A stretch of DNA of 62,397 bases from Kiritimatiellia bacterium. GTDB taxonomy: Bacteria > Verrucomicrobiota > Kiritimatiellia > CAIQIC01 > JAGNIJ01. Shown one piece after another: positions 59,601 to 62,397 of this stretch (its first letter is position 1; every line of letters starts with the position of its first letter). Position numbers and translations under genes: made by a program. The notes below the pieces were generated by a model that searched no databases, had not been told where the DNA came from, and was given only the letters and a program-made list of their open reading frames with translations. The stretch spans positions 1-62,397 of the forward strand of contig JAGNIJ010000026.1 of assembly GCA_018001225.1 (NCBI GenBank), written 5' to 3'.

Positions 59601-62397
59601 AGCAGAGCAGCAGCCTCGCATCCAGGCCCATCTTGGCCGCCACGGCGTCCAACGTCAGTCCCCGCGCCGGCGAGGCGAACCCCATGGCCACCGCCTGGAT
59701 GAAGATGTCGATCTTGTTGTTGCCGATGATCAGCTCCGAGGTGCCGGGCTGGGTTCCCTGCAGGTTGACCTTGGACAGCGGATTGCGGATCGCATTGGCG
59801 AACAGAGGATTCTGGAACGTCGCCAGGGTCCGGGTTCCCGCGTCCCCGCGATCCTTGGAGGCCCCGGCGCCAAGGCCGATCTCGTAGGCGCCGCTGGCCA
59901 CGTCGTACCCGATGCGCAGCGAGGCCCCGAGAGAGATGCCCAGCGGCCCGATCGGCTTGGGAATGGGGAGCGACACCTTGATGGCCTTGCTGGCGGGTGG
60001 AATCAGAATATTTTCAAGCAGGATCATTCCGCCAAGGCCCTGGGGCGGGGATACATCCGGCCACAGGAGAGACAGGTTGTCGAACACCCATTTGAAGCAA
60101 GGATGCAACGGGATGATCGTCACGGACCGGCCAAAATCGTGCGTCACCGTCGTGCCGCCGTCCAGCGCGGCAGCCCGCACCCCGACGCTGTTGGCCAGCG
60201 GGATCAGGCTCGGACGGAAGTTGTCGCTGCCCATGTTCATTGTGCAGGTGTACTCCGCCGTGCCGTCGGGTCCGACGGCGTGCGTCGTGATGGTCGTCAC
60301 CATCGTGCCGTTGGCGTTGAAACTGACGGACGACGGCGTGAGACCCTGCCAGTTCACCGTGGCTTTGTACTCGCAATTCATTACGTCATATCCCGGCAGG
60401 TACAGGAAAAGCCCCTGCAGGGAGGGATCGAGGGACGTCACCAGGTTGGATCCCAGGCGGATATCCCGCGCCGCGATCTCGACGCAGCCCACCGGGACCG
60501 AAAGCGATTGGGCGTGGCTCACGTACCCGAACTTGCCGGCAGCGAGGGTGTTGCCCCGGATAATCGCCACGTTGGGCAGGGAATAAGCGCCGTTCACCGT
60601 GACCCCGGTCGTTCCCGCGAGGGCCACGGTGGCGCCGCTCAACAACGCGCCATGGGAATCCTTCACGATGCCGTACACGCGCAGCCCGCCGTTCAGGTCC
60701 TTCAGGTCCACCAGGAACAGGTCGGAGTAATTGGTCGCCGTTTCCCCGCCGGCCGTCGCGGTGATGCGCACGGCGTGGTTGTTGCCGAGCGTGTTGGAGG
60801 ACAGTTGCTGCGGGGCGTCCCAGATCGCCCAGCGCGCACCCGGCCCGATCGCGGCGCCGCAGTCGCCCGTCACGGCGCCCGCGCCCAGGGCCGTCCAGGA
60901 CCACCCCGCGTTGGTCGAATAGGCCATCGCGACGTCGGCGACGCCGGACGTCGGGTAGATCCGCAGCGTGTAGTCGATGCGCACCCGGCCCATGCCGTCC
61001 GGCAACTGGGCCGCCGCGATGTCGTCCACCCCGGCCGTCAGGCTCCGGAACGCGTTCGTCACGCTGGCCGCCGCGTTCCAGTTGGCGTCCCCGGCCTGCG
61101 AAGCGACGATCGTCACCGTGCCGGCGCCGGTCAGGGTCAGGTTCGTTCCGTCGGCGAGGGTCGCCGGGCCGCCGACGACAAAGCTGACCGGCCGGTCGCT
61201 GGACGCCGTCGCCGCCAGGCCCATCTTGTTCGTAACCCACTGGTCGCTGATCGCCGGGAAGATGATCGTCTGCCCGGCCTTCGCCGCCGCGACCGTTCCC
61301 GTCGCCGCCGCGGCCAGGTACAGGGCATCCGCTGCCCGCGTCGCCACCACAACCACCGTCCCCGTGCCCGCGAGCATCTTCAAGCCGTTACCGTCCGCGA
61401 CCTCGCCCGGCCCGGAGGCCACCGCGTAGCTGATCGCCCCCGTGCCGGAGCCGCCCGAGGCGGAGAGGAACACGGTCGTATCGTAGGTCTGCGGGCTCAC
61501 GGGCGAGAACCACAGCGGGGCCTGCGTGGCCTTCGCCACGTTGAACGAATTGGTCTTGTTCGGCGCGGCGCTGTAGATCGCGTTGCCCGCCTGCGAGGCG
61601 ACGATCTTGACCACGCCCGTGCCCGTGAAAGAAAGATTGGTCCCCCCGCTGATGGACGCGGCCCCGCTCAAGACGCTGAAACTCACGCCGAGCCCGGACG
61701 ACGCCGTGGCCGCCAGGCCCACGGTATTGGTCGTGATTTTAGCCGAGATCGCCGGGAACGTGATCGTCTGCGGCGCCTTGATTACGTTCAAGGTATTCGT
61801 AACATTCGGCGCGGGGTTCCAGTGGGCATTCCCGGCCTGGGAAGCGACGATGCTGACGGCGCCGGACCCGGTGAACGTCAGGTTCGTACCGCCCGCGATC
61901 GAGGCCGGGCCGCTCCCCACGGCGAAGCTCACACCCAATCCGGAGGAGGCCGTGGCCGCCAGGCCCACGGTGTTGGTCGCGATCTTGTCCCCGATCGCCG
62001 GGAAGGTGATCGCCTGCCCCGCCTTCGCCGCGGCAACCTGGCCCGTCGCGGCGGCGCCGAGGTAGAGATCGTCCGCCGCCTTCGTCGCCACCACCGTCAC
62101 CGCGCCCGTGCCCGCCAGCATCTTCAGCCCGTTGCCGCCCACGATCTCGCCGGGGCCGGACTGCACCGCGTAGCTCACCGCGCCCGTGCCCGAGCCCCCG
62201 GTGGCGGAAAGCGTGTTGGTCGTGTTGTAGGTCTGCGGGCTCTCCGGCGCGAACCCGAGGGCCGCCTGCGCGGCCTTCGCCACGTTGAAGGTGTTGGTGA
62301 CCTCCGGCGCCGGGTTCCAGTTCGTATTCCCCGCCTGCGAGGCCACGATCGCGACCGATCCCGTCCCGGTGAACGTCAGGTTGGTCCCGCCCGCGAT
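56698..62397 (-). CDS. Giant secreted repeat protein (5' end beyond window)
   Basis: At least 1899 codons are open to the right edge; the true start is outside, as the repeat frame continues through the last base. Order, numbered from 62346: five Ig-like repeats (24-436), then a discoidin-like/beta region (IDYTLRIYPTSGVADVAMAYSTNAGWSW). A carboxypeptidase-regulatory-like fold (LRVYGIVKDSHGALLSGATVALAG) is followed by a hydrophobic beta region, a propeller-like stretch (LALWERV, FAWSADADGD, MVWQQESN, LLWQEM) and a CARDB domain (LSAILRNVGDIAVTNAEVAF). It ends with a calcium-type acidic repeat (DGDEDGMPNGWEDDHGLDPD, GDGIPNYDEWRSGTDPN) and a ~70-residue domain. Likely a surface or secreted adhesin; no enzyme motif is seen. 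Confidence 0.88.
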   Translation of the reverse strand: MAGGTNLTFTGTGSVAIVASQAGNTNWNPAPEVTNTFNVAKAAQAALGFAPESPQTYNTTNTLSATGGSGTGAVSYAVQSGPGEIVGGNGLKMLAGTGAVTVVATKAADDLYLGAAATGQVAAAKAGQAITFPAIGDKIATNTVGLAATASSGLGVSFAVGSGPASIAGGTNLTFTGSGAVSIVASQAGNAHWNPAPNVTNTLNVIKAPQTITFPAISAKITTNTVGLAATASSGLGVSFSVLSGAASISGGTNLSFTGTGVVKIVASQAGNAIYSAAPNKTNSFNVAKATQAPLWFSPVSPQTYDTTVFLSASGGSGTGAISYAVASGPGEVADGNGLKMLAGTGTVVVVATRAADALYLAAAATGTVAAAKAGQTIIFPAISDQWVTNKMGLAATASSDRPVSFVVGGPATLADGTNLTLTGAGTVTIVASQAGDANWNAAASVTNAFRSLTAGVDDIAAAQLPDGMGRVRIDYTLRIYPTSGVADVAMAYSTNAGWSWTALGAGAVTGDCGAAIGPGARWAIWDAPQQLSSNTLGNNHAVRITATAGGETATNYSDLFLVDLKDLNGGLRVYGIVKDSHGALLSGATVALAGTTGVTVNGAYSLPNVAIIRGNTLAAGKFGYVSHAQSLSVPVGCVEIAARDIRLGSNLVTSLDPSLQGLFLYLPGYDVMNCEYKATVNWQGLTPSSVSFNANGTMVTTITTHAVGPDGTAEYTCTMNMGSDNFRPSLIPLANSVGVRAAALDGGTTVTHDFGRSVTIIPLHPCFKWVFDNLSLLWPDVSPPQGLGGMILLENILIPPASKAIKVSLPIPKPIGPLGISLGASLRIGYDVASGAYEIGLGAGASKDRGDAGTRTLATFQNPLFANAIRNPLSKVNLQGTQPGTSELIIGNNKIDIFIQAVAMGFASPARGLTLDAVAAKMGLDARLLLCYVTLGGVVPAQAGNVLGSGITALAVGIYATLGINVNVVFDVTPEFRFKTANGTLKVGLQAAYEPSFFNEQLRLRIYLGGEVSAGVQYPPLNWYNCAVRAYAGGEIKIGWFFWLPVGPITLWEYPAPGPSKLSRLKMTDIGPPRVMTRDYLARGGEVFVASDEAIRKRSGLKRGEPTPLDDFRAMGQAPVQGSVMARKGAKPSRLAKAQASLEIIENSFPDSTPALAGISSNLMLLYVADNETTNDLQYTDIRWSRYDGWNWSAPTSMATDTRAEFSPQVVFDGNGDALALWERVGDPDFTNADPTALAAEMEIAWSKWDHATGLWADPMTLTTNTWLDHVPLLAGPLQDGDLLATWAVNPSNYLVGVETSWTQSDTIVWSRWSAAGQEWSSPEVLVSNLDRANSMSLSAGSNRAVFAWSADADGDLLDETDQEILVLVWTNGTWSDPLRCTSNGLADKNVRVAVSPAGDVHMVWQQESNLVSSLNFATDTKLVRPDSAGLGFGDFAMTYGPQGNLVLLWQEMTTNGSDAHVTVYDPASDTWSKDITLFNNAALERSFAPVWDNVGNLTVAYNVVDIYTTNVEVQSEGGDWVTVSNVPQPGAVSVSVTKRALITDVAIQSNEFTVAGANFLPGDVLTLSAILRNVGDIAVTNAEVAFYNGDPAAGGVRIATVGHEGWLEGAATTSVLSADWVVPEPGTNLVFTAVANPDRLFTEFSENNNTQVVAAGGSDLSVTLRQADAETNGALRVFAAVQNLGDPVPTHTVLAIRREGNTNEPLATVEVLPLDPGQSVEVVFDLPAGTQPEGESAYTMNTDETQLVLDFETNNNFASFSVNLWLDGDEDGMPNGWEDDHGLDPDDPDDAGGDEDGDGIPNYDEWRSGTDPNDDTSYLSATALIPPGGEASGAGFLLTWGSESNRLYTIRRAASLVRGAGFAPISEHIEATPPENTYLDSMVGTNGQVFFYRIDVE
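61039..62277 (-). repeat. Five tandem Ig-like coding repeats in B-A-A-B-A order
   Basis: Type B (84 residues; SPQTYNTTNTLSATGGSGTG, NGLKMLAGTG) lies at 62277-62026 and 61533-61282. Type A (81-82 residues; KAGQAITFPAIG, GLAATASSGLGVSF, GGTNLTFTGSG, IVASQAGNA) lies at 62025-61780, 61779-61534 and 61281-61039. A further A unit begins past the right edge. Copies share long DNA stretches, so recombination can change their number, and short-read assembly may be unreliable here. Confidence 0.88.

Overview
The window looks like chromosomal DNA from a high-GC, Gram-negative member of the PVC superphylum (Verrucomicrobiota / Kiritimatiellota / Lentisphaerota side). The best lineage marker is a 50-residue basic protein (18595-18747) that matches the short basic protein family I know from Chlamydiae and Verrucomicrobia. 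Supporting signs are lipoprotein and LPS-type envelope genes (Lnt, AsmA-like, GT9), gliding-type ABC export genes with a DUF4340 protein, a GH172/DUF2961 lipoprotein, and several large secreted proteins. No rRNA, tRNA, transposase, prophage or CRISPR array was seen. The genus cannot be named from this sequence.

Left third (1-20 kb): a truncated GH172-type lipoprotein; a small membrane sensor-like protein and a CCPEF protein; comF-accD-folC-nudix on the minus strand; a degenerate kinase, an L,D-transpeptidase and accA on the plus strand; a secreted metalloprotease back to back with a LacI regulator; then proS, a small membrane protein, HU, hisS and aspS; and finally nrdR with a downstream unknown gene. 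Between nrdR and coaB lies a very small Lys/Ala-rich peptide gene with its own promoter, a long leader and a strong terminator.

Middle (20-46 kb): lnt-prfB-trpC-(small membrane protein)-trpF-trpB-yicC-gmk-coaC-coaB all run on the minus strand, mostly with 4-nt overlaps. prfB keeps the classical +1 frameshift site. trpF carries a remarkable in-frame array of 31-bp-period palindromes. On the plus strand are a secreted LamG-like protein, bioA and a pabB-pabC fusion. A six-gene minus-strand operon follows (HtrA protease, ABC ATPase, permease, GldG-like, DUF4340, AsmA-like), then a sugar epimerase and a C-methyltransferase.

Right part (46-62.4 kb): a pair of related small membrane proteins, and a surface-polysaccharide cluster (hemolysin III-like, WbuC cupin, GT2, three tandem GT-C-type membrane glycosyltransferases, two of which share a 571-bp identical tract). 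Two secreted proteins follow, and then a giant repeat-containing secreted protein that is cut off by the right edge.

Most genes fit housekeeping (translation, fatty acid, folate, biotin, tryptophan, CoA) interleaved with envelope biogenesis. The features most worth a second look are the 31-bp palindrome family, the Lys/Ala-rich peptide locus, the kinase with lost catalytic residues, and the gene-conversion tract.
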